DNA from: Chryseobacterium hagamense
Lineage (GTDB): Bacteria > Bacteroidota > Bacteroidia > Flavobacteriales > Weeksellaceae
Assembly: GCF_007991455.1 (NCBI RefSeq)
Contig: NZ_BJYJ01000001.1
Coordinates: forward strand, 248,001-312,000
DNA: 64,000 bases
Direction of reading: 5' to 3'
The notes beneath the pieces are model-generated. The model was not told where the DNA came from and ran no database searches. It saw only the letters and a list, made by a program, of their open reading frames with translations. The position numbers and the translations under genes are program-made. Positions 26,756-34,405 of the stretch are shown here, in pieces (the first letter of the stretch is position 1; every line of letters begins with the position of its first letter).

Positions 26756-28171
26756 ATGAAAAGTATTTTAAACATTATAAAAGGCATAACATTTTCTGTG
26801 ACCATTCTTGTGGCTGTGTCTTCCTGTATGGCCAGAAAAGAATACCAGAGGCCGGACCGCGTGGTGGATGAAAAGCTTTATCGTACCGATATGCTTCCTT
26901 CAGACAGTACCAACCTGGCAAATGTTTCGTGGAAGGAGATCTTCACGGATCCGGTTCTCCAGGGCCACATTAATAAAGCCTTGGAAAACAACCTTGACAT
27001 CAGGATTGCACTGCAGAACATTTATTCGGCGGAAGCCTATTTAAAACAAACGAAAGCAGCCTATCAGCCTACCTTAGCCGTAGGTCCGAATTATACATTC
27101 CAGACCCAGTCGATCAACACCCAGTTTGGGCAGATTATCGGGGAGAGACGGTATGTGAACCAGTTTGACATCACAGCCAATATCGGATGGGAAGTGGATC
27201 TCTGGGGCAAATTAAAATCGCAGGAAAAAGCGCAGCTGGCCACCTATCTGGGAACGGTAGAAGCGCATAAAGCCGTAAAAAGCGATCTGGTAGCCTCTGT
27301 AGCATCTTCTTATTATCAGTTGCTGACGTATGATGCCCAGAAAAGAATTATCACTGAAACCATTCAGCTGAGGGAAAAGAATCTGGAAACCACAAGGGCC
27401 TTGAAAACGGCTGGAACTCTAACTGAAGTGGCGGTGCAGCAGAGCGAAGCCTTGGTTTATAACGCACAGTCTTTACTGATTGATGTTGAAACCCAGATTC
27501 AAATGCTTGAAAATACCCTGAGCCTGTTGATGGGAGAGCCTTCCCATGCGATTGAACGTTCCACACTCGAGGGTCAGAATCTTCCTATTGACCTTAAATT
27601 AGGTTACCCGGCGCAATTATTGGCCAACAGACCTGATGTGAGAAGAGCAGAATACAATCTCATCAACACCTTTGAACTGACAAATTCAGCTAAAGCCCAA
27701 TTTTATCCGACGTTGCGTCTTACCGGAAGCGGCGGGATACAGTCAGTAGACATCGATCATCTTTTCAGCGTAAATTCCTTATTCGCGAATGTGGTTACCG
27801 GTCTTGCCCAGCCAATTCTGAACAGAAGAACGATCCGGACCAATTATGAAGTCAGCCTTGCCAATCAGGAAACGGCTTATCTGAATTTCAGAAAAGCCAT
27901 CCTTAATGCAGGAAAAGAAGTATCTGATGCAATCCGGGTGTATTCGGTGCAGGATTCTTATATCGAACTTAAGCAGAAGGAGCTTGATTCTTATAAAAAG
28001 TCCGTGAACTATTCGCAGGAACTGGTAAACTACGGAATGGCCAATTATCTGGAAGTCCTGAATGCCAGCGTTAATTCCTTAAACGCAGAGTTAAACATCG
28101 CCAATGCACAATACAATAAAATGAGAGCCGGCGTCGAACTGTACCAGGCCCTCGGAGGAGGCTGGAAATAA
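26756..28171 (+). CDS. Outer-membrane efflux lipoprotein (TolC/OprM type)
   Basis: Outer-membrane channel of the same efflux system, 471 residues from the ATG at 26756. The signal ends in a lipobox, cysteine 24 (VAVSSCMARKEY). Two repeated OEP units follow, each with long helices and two strands; TLAVGPNYTFQTQS and LTGSGGIQSV are barrel-strand regions and LANRPDVRRAEYNL is a classical OprM motif. It is 74 bases after the pump and closes the operon before a strong terminator. The 12 upstream codons of the open frame precede a poorer start. Confidence 0.94.
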   Translation: MKSILNIIKGITFSVTILVAVSSCMARKEYQRPDRVVDEKLYRTDMLPSDSTNLANVSWKEIFTDPVLQGHINKALENNLDIRIALQNIYSAEAYLKQTKAAYQPTLAVGPNYTFQTQSINTQFGQIIGERRYVNQFDITANIGWEVDLWGKLKSQEKAQLATYLGTVEAHKAVKSDLVASVASSYYQLLTYDAQKRIITETIQLREKNLETTRALKTAGTLTEVAVQQSEALVYNAQSLLIDVETQIQMLENTLSLLMGEPSHAIERSTLEGQNLPIDLKLGYPAQLLANRPDVRRAEYNLINTFELTNSAKAQFYPTLRLTGSGGIQSVDIDHLFSVNSLFANVVTGLAQPILNRRTIRTNYEVSLANQETAYLNFRKAILNAGKEVSDAIRVYSVQDSYIELKQKELDSYKKSVNYSQELVNYGMANYLEVLNASVNSLNAELNIANAQYNKMRAGVELYQALGGGWK

Positions 28172-28209
28172 AGTTCCGGTAAACCGTTTTTAATTATTAC
28201 CTTATATAC

Positions 28210-28249
28210 AACCTGACAGGATTCTGAAACCTGTCAGGTTTATTTTTTC
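28210..28249 (+). terminator. Terminator of the efflux operon
   Basis: A perfect 11-bp stem (28210-28220 with 28230-28240), a 9-base loop, then a T-rich run. Confidence 0.88.
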
Positions 28250-28331
28250 CTTAGTTCTTAATTTTTGAAGTTTAAAATATTTTTAATTTGACAAGAAATT
28301 AAGCGACAGTCATTTATGATTCCAAGAGTTT

Positions 28332-28369
28332 AAACAAAAAAATATTCCCGCCATCCAGACAGGAATATT
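28332..28369 (-). terminator. Terminator-like hairpin without an upstream gene
   Basis: An 8-bp stem (28341-28348 with 28362-28369) followed on the minus strand by seven T. No minus-strand gene lies upstream of it for several kilobases, so its purpose is unclear. The rest of 28370-28490 is AT-rich and shows nothing. Confidence 0.4.
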
Positions 28370-28492
28370 TAAAGTTCTTTTATTGTTTATTTTTTAACAG
28401 TTGATTTTTAATTTTCAACTTTTGTGCCAGAATATATCAGGCTCAGATAATTTTTAATTTTAAAAAAAAATGAAATAAAATTCACGAAGCTA

Positions 28493-28523
28493 TTGCGGGA
28501 TATACTTTTAATGCTTACTTTTG
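28493..28523 (+). promoter_or_regulatory. Promoter of tRNA-Ala
   Basis: TTG (28493-28495), 20 bases, TACTTTTG (28516-28523), 19 bases before the mature tRNA 5' end. Confidence 0.7.
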
Positions 28524-28542
28524 TACCACTTTAAAATCAGAA

Positions 28543-28616
28543 GGGGGATTGGCGCAGTTGGCTAGCGCGTTTGACTGGCAGTCAAAAGGTCACGGGTTCG
28601 AATCCCGTATTCTCCA
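28543..28616 (+). tRNA. tRNA-Ala (anticodon GGC)
   Basis: The cloverleaf folds well. The acceptor stem GGGGGAT pairs with ATTCTCC and contains the G3-U70 pair that identifies alanine tRNA. The D stem is GCGC/GCGC; the anticodon stem-loop is TTTGA-CTGGCAG-TCAAA with anticodon GGC; the T arm is ACGGG-TTCGAAT-CCCGT. The discriminator base is A. The 3' CCA is not encoded and must be added by nucleotidyltransferase. The tRNA is a single-gene unit with its own promoter and terminator. Confidence 0.97.
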
Positions 28617-28658
28617 CAGGGTCAATTTTTACATAATATTTTTGATCAACAAAATTAA

Positions 28659-28692
28659 AAGCCGTTTCAACACTCTGAAACGGCTTTTTTTT
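28659..28692 (+). terminator. Terminator after tRNA-Ala
   Basis: A perfect 11-bp stem (28659-28669 with 28676-28686), loop ACACTC, then eight T. Confidence 0.88.
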
Positions 28693-28962
28693 ATGATTAT
28701 ACAAATTGAATTGAATGTCTTCAACAATTCAAAATCCCGGAACCGAATGAATAACAAACTCTATAGGCTTTCAGAAACCTCCGGGGATTTATCAGCCGTC
28801 AGATTCGGCCATAACTATCCTGATCGGCTGTCAAAGAAGCATGAACGATCAATAATGGTAATATAAAACAAAAAAGCTAGCCGTATACAGTTTATTTTTA
28901 ATCATTGATCATAAAAATGATATTTAAGCTGACGAAAAGGCAAATAAATCAAATATAAATTC
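28693..28962. other. Spacer without recognisable features
   Basis: No reading frame of convincing composition, no hairpin with a T run and no copy of the repeat families A or B was found. Confidence 0.5.
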
Positions 28963-28970
28963 TATATTTG
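28963..28970 (+). promoter_or_regulatory. -7 box upstream of the 29061 lipoprotein
   Basis: TATATTTG; the predicted leader is about 85 bases. No -33 TTG is seen. Confidence 0.5.
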
Positions 28971-29060
28971 TCACCGTTCAAGGTCTGATTTTTGAGACTT
29001 TCGGATACGGCAGGGAGGGATCCCTTGATAATTATTGAAAAAATAATCGACCTATACATT

Positions 29061-29438
29061 ATGAAGAAACTATTTTTACTTTTGTTTACTGCTTTTTTAT
29101 TTGTAGGCTGCAGCAAAGATGACGATACGATCTACGATTTCATCGGAACCTGGGCCGGAACTTATGAAGGAACCGAAAAAGGAGACTGGAACATCGTTGT
29201 GGCAACCGACGGAAAAGTAACAGGAACCATGCATTCCGATCAGACTACCGAAAATTACTATATTTCAGGATATCTGAGTGAGTCAGGTGATTTAAATGCA
29301 ACCATCGGATCTCCTGAAGACGGAGAGTTCAGAGGGACGCTGACCAGAGAAGATAAAAAAGCCAGCGGAACATGGACCAATGCTGTTCCTGCAACGGTAA
29401 GATCCGGCACATGGAAAGGGGCTAAAACTTCGAAGTAA
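29061..29438 (+). CDS. Small putative lipoprotein
   Basis: A 125-residue protein. The ATG at 29061 gives MKKLFLLLFTAFLFVGCSKDDD, with a lipobox at cysteine 17 and acidic residues after it, as in surface-exported lipoproteins of Bacteroidota. The mature part is a small Gly/Thr-rich beta domain with repeated GTW motifs (FIGTWAGTYEGT, SGTWTNA, SGTWKGA), resembling a compact beta barrel. The ligand is unknown. The upstream in-frame codons to 28992 lie in the leader and are not counted as coding. Confidence 0.8.
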   Translation: MKKLFLLLFTAFLFVGCSKDDDTIYDFIGTWAGTYEGTEKGDWNIVVATDGKVTGTMHSDQTTENYYISGYLSESGDLNATIGSPEDGEFRGTLTREDKKASGTWTNAVPATVRSGTWKGAKTSK

Positions 29439-29464
29439 AAGACATTCGTGCTTAAAACATACAG

Positions 29465-29491
29465 GCTGTCCGGTTCCGGGCAGCTTTTTTT
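29465..29491 (+). terminator. Terminator after the small lipoprotein gene
   Basis: A 9-bp stem (29465-29473 with 29476-29484, one G-U pair) with a minimal loop, so the inner pairs are likely open, then seven T. Confidence 0.75.
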
Positions 29492-29543
29492 ATGATCTTT
29501 TTTAAAACCTTTTTTCTCCGATCCCACAAAAACATAATTTGCT

Positions 29544-29551
29544 TATATTTG
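29544..29551 (+). promoter_or_regulatory. -7 box of the NlpC/P60 gene
   Basis: TATATTTG, 26 bases before the ATG at 29578. It rules out the in-frame start at 29539, which would precede transcription. Confidence 0.55.
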
Positions 29552-29577
29552 TATACAGCGTAAAATTAAAGGAAAGT

Positions 29578-30150
29578 ATGAATGACCGAATCTTTTGCAG
29601 AAAACCATCCATCAGGAATTTATGGCTTTTCACCACAGTTTCTTTATTCGCAGTATCATGTGGAAGTTCCAAAAACATATCCGCTAAAAAAAACACCCCG
29701 TATAAAAATGTAGCTAAAGCGGAAAACCTCCGCAAGCTGGATTCCCGTTTCGACGGTAAAGTTTCAAAATCCATCAGTGAGCTTCTGAAAGATGCTGAGA
29801 AATATCTTGGCGCACCCTATAAATTTGGGGGAAGCACCTCTTCCGGATTCGACTGTTCCGGTTTTGCCTTAAAGGTTTTTGAAGAAAACGACTATAAACT
29901 TCCCAGACGATCCGCAGACCAGGCTGAAACGGGCAGCGAAATTGATATCAAAGAAGCAAAGCCGGGAGACCTCCTGTTCTTTGCCACCGCCGGAGGGACC
30001 AAAGTTTCCCATGTCGGAATCGTCCATGATATCGGAAACGACGGGGAAGTACGTTTCATCCATGCTTCTACCACAAAAGGCGTCATCATCTCATCACTGA
30101 ACGAAACTTATTGGAATAAAGCCTATCTGCATGCCAAGAGGGTGTTGTAA
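29578..30150 (+). CDS. NlpC/P60 family cell-wall peptidase, lipoprotein-like
   Basis: A papain-fold endopeptidase, expected to cut peptidoglycan stem peptides. It has 190 residues from the ATG at 29578, which is preceded by GGAAAG. The N-terminus carries a basic stretch, a hydrophobic helix and VSCGSSKN, a probable lipobox. The catalytic domain has the cysteine in FDCSGF (near residue 97), the histidine in SHVGIV (near 145) and the third polar residue in FIHAST. It is a single-gene unit. Confidence 0.88.
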   Translation: MNDRIFCRKPSIRNLWLFTTVSLFAVSCGSSKNISAKKNTPYKNVAKAENLRKLDSRFDGKVSKSISELLKDAEKYLGAPYKFGGSTSSGFDCSGFALKVFEENDYKLPRRSADQAETGSEIDIKEAKPGDLLFFATAGGTKVSHVGIVHDIGNDGEVRFIHASTTKGVIISSLNETYWNKAYLHAKRVL

Positions 30151-30180
30151 GCAAAAGAGCCAGGTATGAATACTTTTCTG

Positions 30181-30301
30181 AACCATTAAAAAGGATGAAG
30201 GTTTTAAGTTGGATTAAGGTAAAATCAAGATTTTATTCAGCTTTTTGCTTGAGCGAAGCCCGAATTTATTTTTCTAAACACCTTAATAAATCTTGATGGT
30301 T
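30181..30301 (+). repeat. Repeat B, complete copy (121 bp)
   Basis: Begins AACCATTAAAA and ends TCTTGATGGTT, imperfect terminal inverted repeats. Inside, TAAAATC-AA-GATTTTA (30220-30235) is a hairpin and GCTT-GAGCG-AAGC near 30247-30259 another. No reading frame. It is exactly as long as the neighbouring copy. Confidence 0.8.
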
Positions 30302-30314
30302 TATGCCCTTGAAT

Positions 30315-30490
30315 AGCCAGTTAAAAAGTAATAAGAGCAAAATGGCAAACCTGATGAAAATACCGTTTGAACCATTAAGAGAGATGAAGGCTACAGATTC
30401 TATTAAGTAAAATCAAGATTTTATTCAGCGGTTTTCTTAAAGCGAACCCCGACACCATTTTTCTAAATATCTTATCAGATCTTAATGGTT
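30315..30490 (+). repeat. Repeat B with left arm (core 30370-30490, 121 bp)
   Basis: 30315-30369 is a left arm shared with 15311-15365 and 4691-4740 (AGCCAGTTAAAAAGTAA... ending ACCGTTTG). The core is flanked by AACCATTAAGA (30370-30380) and TCTTAATGGTT (30480-30490), a perfect 11-bp terminal inverted repeat. The GATGAAGG and TAAAATC-AA-GATTTTA segments match the other copies. Confidence 0.8.
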
Positions 30491-30550
30491 TTAATTTACA
30501 ATACAATAAAGAATCTTTTTTGATCATCTAATCTTTGATTACATTTAATG

Positions 30551-30604
30551 AGCAAAGGAAAACTTCCGGTATTCATCTTCCATCTTCCAGCCCGTCAACA
30601 CTCC
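30551..30604 (-). repeat. Repeat A core, reverse orientation
   Basis: Read on the minus strand: GACGGGCTGGAAGATGGAAG, ATGAATACCGGAAGTTT. It shows the heptad-spaced GGAAG pattern of repeat A without its right-hand modules. Confidence 0.55.
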
Positions 30605-30651
30605 ATCGTTCTTAATCTTAAGCTGAGCCTTTATCTTCGCCCAAACTTTTG

Positions 30652-30659
30652 TATCTTTG
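30652..30659 (+). promoter_or_regulatory. -7 box upstream of dapD
   Basis: TATCTTTG, 25 bases before the dapD start. The -33 element is unclear. Confidence 0.5.
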
Positions 30660-30684
30660 GCGCGAATAATTTTAAAAGAGAAAC

Positions 30685-31497
30685 ATGTCTTTACAACAAA
30701 CTATTGAAAATATCTGGGACAACAGAGAACTATTGCAGAATGAAGACAGCCAGAAAGCCATAAGAGAAGTTATTGCTCTGGTCGATAAGGGAGAACTCCG
30801 TACGGCTGAACCTACCGAAAACGGGTGGCAGGTCAACGAATGGGTGAAGAAAGCGGTCGTAATGTATTTCCCGATCCAGAAAATGGAGACCATTGAAGTG
30901 GGTCCTTTTGAATTTCATGATAAAATGCCTTTGAAGAGAAACTACGCTGAAAAAGGAGTAAGGGTTGTACCGCATGCTATCGCCAGAGAAGGTGCTTATA
31001 TCGCGCCGGGAGTTATCCTCATGCCGTCTTATGTAAATATCGGGGCTTATGTGGATTCCGGAACGATGGTGGATACCTGGGCAACGGTAGGAAGCTGCGC
31101 ACAGATCGGTAAAAACGTTCACCTGAGCGGTGGCGTGGGAATCGGTGGGGTGCTGGAACCCCTTCAGGCTGCTCCGGTCATTATCGAGGACGATTGTTTC
31201 GTAGGTTCCAGATGTATCGTTGTTGAAGGCGTGCATGTTGAAAGAGAAGCGGTTTTAGGCGCCAACGTGGTGTTGACGGCCTCAACAAAAATCATCGACG
31301 TAACCGGTGATACTCCGGTAGAAATCAAAGGAAGGGTACCGGCAAGATCGGTAGTAATCCCGGGAAGCTACACCAAAACATTCCCCGCTGGTGAATATCA
31401 GGTTCCATGTGCGTTGATTATCGGTAAAAGAAAGGAATCCACCGACAAGAAAACGTCTTTGAATGATGCGCTGAGAGAGAATAATGTTGCTGTTTAA
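30685..31497 (+). CDS. dapD: Tetrahydrodipicolinate N-succinyltransferase
   Basis: Transfers a succinyl group from succinyl-CoA to tetrahydrodipicolinate in the diaminopimelate/lysine pathway. The 270-residue protein has an alpha-helical N-terminal domain, then the left-handed beta-helix of hexapeptide repeats (YIAPGVILMPSYVNIGAYVD, about residues 108-130, through IGGVLEPLQ and VLGANVVL). The motif GVGIGGVLEPLQAAPVI is typical of DapD. It shows that this organism uses the succinylase branch. Interestingly, the same window also encodes the lysine-breaking enzymes Lat and Pcd. Confidence 0.95.
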   Translation: MSLQQTIENIWDNRELLQNEDSQKAIREVIALVDKGELRTAEPTENGWQVNEWVKKAVVMYFPIQKMETIEVGPFEFHDKMPLKRNYAEKGVRVVPHAIAREGAYIAPGVILMPSYVNIGAYVDSGTMVDTWATVGSCAQIGKNVHLSGGVGIGGVLEPLQAAPVIIEDDCFVGSRCIVVEGVHVEREAVLGANVVLTASTKIIDVTGDTPVEIKGRVPARSVVIPGSYTKTFPAGEYQVPCALIIGKRKESTDKKTSLNDALRENNVAV

Positions 31498-31527
31498 GAT
31501 CACCGTTTTAAACTAAAACCACTTGTC

Positions 31528-32694
31528 TTGAAAGAAAAATTTCTTAAAATACTTTTAAACCCCAAATCTGTTTTTGGGGTTTATTTGATGATCGCTGTGA
31601 TAACAGCCGTTTCCAAATATCTGAGAGGGAATTCCATCAACAATTATCTCATCTTTAAGAATGTATTTTTTAATACCCTTCACGAAAGAAATCTCTATCT
31701 GCAGTATCCGGATCTATATCAGGATTCAAATCATTACGGGATCTTTTTCAGCCTGCTGATTGCTCCTTTTGCATTGATGCCGGACTGGCTCGGGATCTGC
31801 CTCTGGAATGTGGCTAATACTTCAATTTTTCTCTACGCCATCTATAAGCTGCCTTTTTCAGATCCCAAAAAAGCACTGTTTGCACTATTCTGTCTGCAGG
31901 AGTACATTACCTCGTCCCTGTATTTTCAGTTTAATATCGCGTTGGTTGCTCTTCTGATCTTAGGTGCCATTTATATTTACGAGAACAAGGAAAAGAATGC
32001 TGCGGCGGCCATGATGGTCGGCTTTTTCGTGAAAATTTACGGGATCGTCGGATTGACGCAGTTTTTCTTCATTAAAAATAAATTTAAATACGTTTTGTCG
32101 GCCGCAGTTATCGGTATATTGTTTTTTGCGATTCCGATGCTGTATTCAAGTCCCGGATTTGTTGTACAAAGCTATGCAGACTGGTTCCAGTCCCTGGCTG
32201 AAAAGAACGGACAGAATCAGGGATTGACTTCCTATCAGGATATATCTTTAATGGGCTTTGTAAGAAGAATCGTAGGTGATGCGTCGATTTCCAACCTTAC
32301 TTTCCTGGCCTTCGGATTACCGCTTTTTGCCGTACCGTATATCCGGATCAAACAGTATAAAAACTATGCATTCCAGCTGATGATCCTGGCTTCCTCACTG
32401 CTGTTCCTGGTGCTGTTCAGTTCAAGCTCGGAATCTCCGACGTACATCATTGCCGTAGTCGGCGTGATGGTTTGGTTTTTCCTCCAGAAAAAAAGGACAC
32501 CTTTAATCATTGGCTTCCTGGTTTTCGTTATTGTTTTAACGTGTTTTTCCACTTCGGATCTCTTCCCGAAATTTGTAAGGGAAAATTATATCATCAAATA
32601 CTCTCTGAAAGCCGTACCTTGTATTGTTGTCTGGTTCAGGGTGATTTATGAGCTGCTGACAAAAGATTTCGATAAAGATTATAGCCTGAACTGA
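31528..32694 (+). CDS. Polytopic glycosyltransferase-like membrane protein (GT87/DUF2029 type)
   Basis: A 388-residue integral membrane protein with about ten hydrophobic helices. The first loop holds NVFFNTLHERNLYLQYPDLYQDSNHYG, given in parts, with acidic and aromatic residues as in GT-C enzymes that use polyprenyl-phosphate sugars; LPFSDPKKALFALFCLQEY and FVKIYGIVGL resemble DUF2029 proteins. The likely role is adding a sugar to a lipid-linked surface glycan. The start is TTG at 31528; no better one fits. It heads a four-gene glycan cluster. Confidence 0.75.
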   Translation: MKEKFLKILLNPKSVFGVYLMIAVITAVSKYLRGNSINNYLIFKNVFFNTLHERNLYLQYPDLYQDSNHYGIFFSLLIAPFALMPDWLGICLWNVANTSIFLYAIYKLPFSDPKKALFALFCLQEYITSSLYFQFNIALVALLILGAIYIYENKEKNAAAAMMVGFFVKIYGIVGLTQFFFIKNKFKYVLSAAVIGILFFAIPMLYSSPGFVVQSYADWFQSLAEKNGQNQGLTSYQDISLMGFVRRIVGDASISNLTFLAFGLPLFAVPYIRIKQYKNYAFQLMILASSLLFLVLFSSSSESPTYIIAVVGVMVWFFLQKKRTPLIIGFLVFVIVLTCFSTSDLFPKFVRENYIIKYSLKAVPCIVVWFRVIYELLTKDFDKDYSLN

Positions 32695-32698
32695 GCCT

Positions 32699-33628
32699 AT
32701 GAAGAAAATTTCAATTGTAATCCCTGCCCATAACGAAGAAGGAAATGTAGCGCTGGTCCATCAGAAAATTAAAGAGGTTTTTGACGGACTGCCCCATTAT
32801 GACTTCGAAATTATTTTTGTAAACGACGGCAGCAGGGATAATACCCAGGAAAAACTGGAGGCGCTGTCCGCTAAATACCCGCAGGTAAAATTCATCGAGT
32901 TCTCAAGGAACTTCGGTCATCAGCCGGCCGTAAAAGCAGGGATCGATCTCGCCTATGGAAATGCAGTGATCTCCATGGACGGCGATCTCCAGCATCCTCC
33001 CGAAATGATTCCGGAGATGATCAGGAAATGGGAAGAGGGCTACGACATCGTTTTTACCATCCGGAAATACCCGAAGCAGATTTCTTATTTTAAAAGAAAA
33101 ACCTCCGACTTTTTCTACAAAATCCTATCCGGTCTTTCCGACGTTAATTTAACCAAAGGCGGCGGTTCGGATTTCAGGCTGATGGATGCCAATGCCGTCG
33201 AGGTGATGCGAAACCTGAATGAAGACGATCTCTTCCTGCGCGGATTGACCAGCTGGATGGGCTTTAAGCAGACGGGAATCGAGTTTACGGCTCATGAAAG
33301 ACTGTCCGGGGAAAGCAGCTACAACCTAAAAAAAATGATTACTTTCGCTTTTACGGGGATTACCGCTTTCAGTGTAAAACCATTGTATATTGCAGCTTAT
33401 CTCGGCTTTCTTTTTTCAGGATTCTCCGTGCTGGGTTACGGAATTTACGTGCTTTACTCATTTATTGCCAAAACGGAAATTTCCGGCTGGGCCTCGCTGA
33501 TCATGACGATTGTTTTCTTCGGAGGGTTACAGCTGATCATTTTGGGGATTATCGGAATTTATTTAGGTAAAATATTCAAGCAGGTTAAAGAACGACCGAA
33601 CTACATCATCAAAAACAAAAACTTTTAA
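32699..33628 (+). CDS. Family 2 glycosyltransferase (polyprenyl-phosphate sugar synthase type)
   Basis: A 309-residue enzyme with a GT2 domain (ISIVIPAHNEEGNV, the UDP-sugar site VNDGSRDNT, the metal-binding SMDGDLQHPPE) and two C-terminal membrane helices (about residues 228-255 and 265-290). This is the design of GtrB/DPM1-like enzymes that load a sugar on undecaprenyl phosphate, which would supply the GT-C protein encoded 4 bases upstream. The sugar is unknown. Confidence 0.9.
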   Translation: MKKISIVIPAHNEEGNVALVHQKIKEVFDGLPHYDFEIIFVNDGSRDNTQEKLEALSAKYPQVKFIEFSRNFGHQPAVKAGIDLAYGNAVISMDGDLQHPPEMIPEMIRKWEEGYDIVFTIRKYPKQISYFKRKTSDFFYKILSGLSDVNLTKGGGSDFRLMDANAVEVMRNLNEDDLFLRGLTSWMGFKQTGIEFTAHERLSGESSYNLKKMITFAFTGITAFSVKPLYIAAYLGFLFSGFSVLGYGIYVLYSFIAKTEISGWASLIMTIVFFGGLQLIILGIIGIYLGKIFKQVKERPNYIIKNKNF

Positions 33629-34405
33629 ATGGTTTTATTAAGTTTTGACATCGAGGAATTCGATATGCCGTTGGAATACAAAGGGCAGATTCCTTTCGAA
33701 AGACAGATTTCAATTTCACAGACCGGCCTTGAGCGGACTTTGAATCTGCTTAAAAAACATCAGGTAAAAGCCACCTTCTTCTCAACCGTGGTCTTTGCGG
33801 AAAACAGCAGGGCCCTAATTGAAAGATTACTGAGCGAAGGCCACGAACTGGCCTCCCATACCTGGTTTCACTCTGAATTTGAGGAAAAGCATTTAAAGGA
33901 ATCAAAAGACCGTCTGGAAGAACTGTTCTCTGCAAAAGTAACCGGATTGCGGATGCCAAGAATGATGCCCGTGAGCAAGAATGCTGTCGAAGATGCGGGA
34001 TACGCTTACAATTCGTCGGTTAATCCTACCTTCCTGCCGGGAAGATACAACAACCTCAAAGTGTCGAGGACCTATTTCAAAGAAGGGAAAGTGACCCAGA
34101 TCCCGGCTTCGGTTTCACCCAATTTCAGGATTCCTTTATTCTGGTTGAGCTTTCATAATTTCCCGTTGGCCTTCTACAAAAAGCTGGCTTCCGATACCCT
34201 GAAGAAAGACGGCTATCTCAACATCTATTTCCATCCGTGGGAATTTGCCGGGATTAAGGAAGAAGCCTTCAGATTACCGGGTTTCACCGTAAAAAATTCA
34301 GGAGACGACATGGTCAGGAGGTTTGGCGATTTCGTTTCATGGCTAAAAAATAAAAACCATACCTTTGGCACCTTCCAGGAATTTCAAAAACAGATAGAAT
34401 CATGA
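33629..34405 (+). CDS. Polysaccharide deacetylase family protein
   Basis: A 258-residue NodB-homology protein. The metal-binding and base residues are visible as LSFDIEEFD at the N-terminus (D6 and neighbours), and the histidine pair as SHTWFH (near residues 75-80). The DIEEFD form is typical of deacetylases in exopolysaccharide clusters (DUF3473-like group). No signal peptide is seen, so it may act in the cytoplasm on a lipid-linked glycan. It starts directly after the GT2 stop codon and overlaps the next gene by 4 bases. Confidence 0.85.
   Translation: MVLLSFDIEEFDMPLEYKGQIPFERQISISQTGLERTLNLLKKHQVKATFFSTVVFAENSRALIERLLSEGHELASHTWFHSEFEEKHLKESKDRLEELFSAKVTGLRMPRMMPVSKNAVEDAGYAYNSSVNPTFLPGRYNNLKVSRTYFKEGKVTQIPASVSPNFRIPLFWLSFHNFPLAFYKKLASDTLKKDGYLNIYFHPWEFAGIKEEAFRLPGFTVKNSGDDMVRRFGDFVSWLKNKNHTFGTFQEFQKQIES

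Noticed and set aside
28549..28866. 105-residue plus-strand frame
   Set aside because: It begins inside tRNA-Ala and crosses its terminator; no protein features.
30181..30490. CRISPR-like array
   Set aside because: Only two units of 121 bp with unrelated short spacing and terminal inverted repeats; no cas genes in the window.
30548..30763. 71-residue frame before dapD
   Set aside because: Overlaps a reverse repeat A core, the dapD promoter box and the dapD start.
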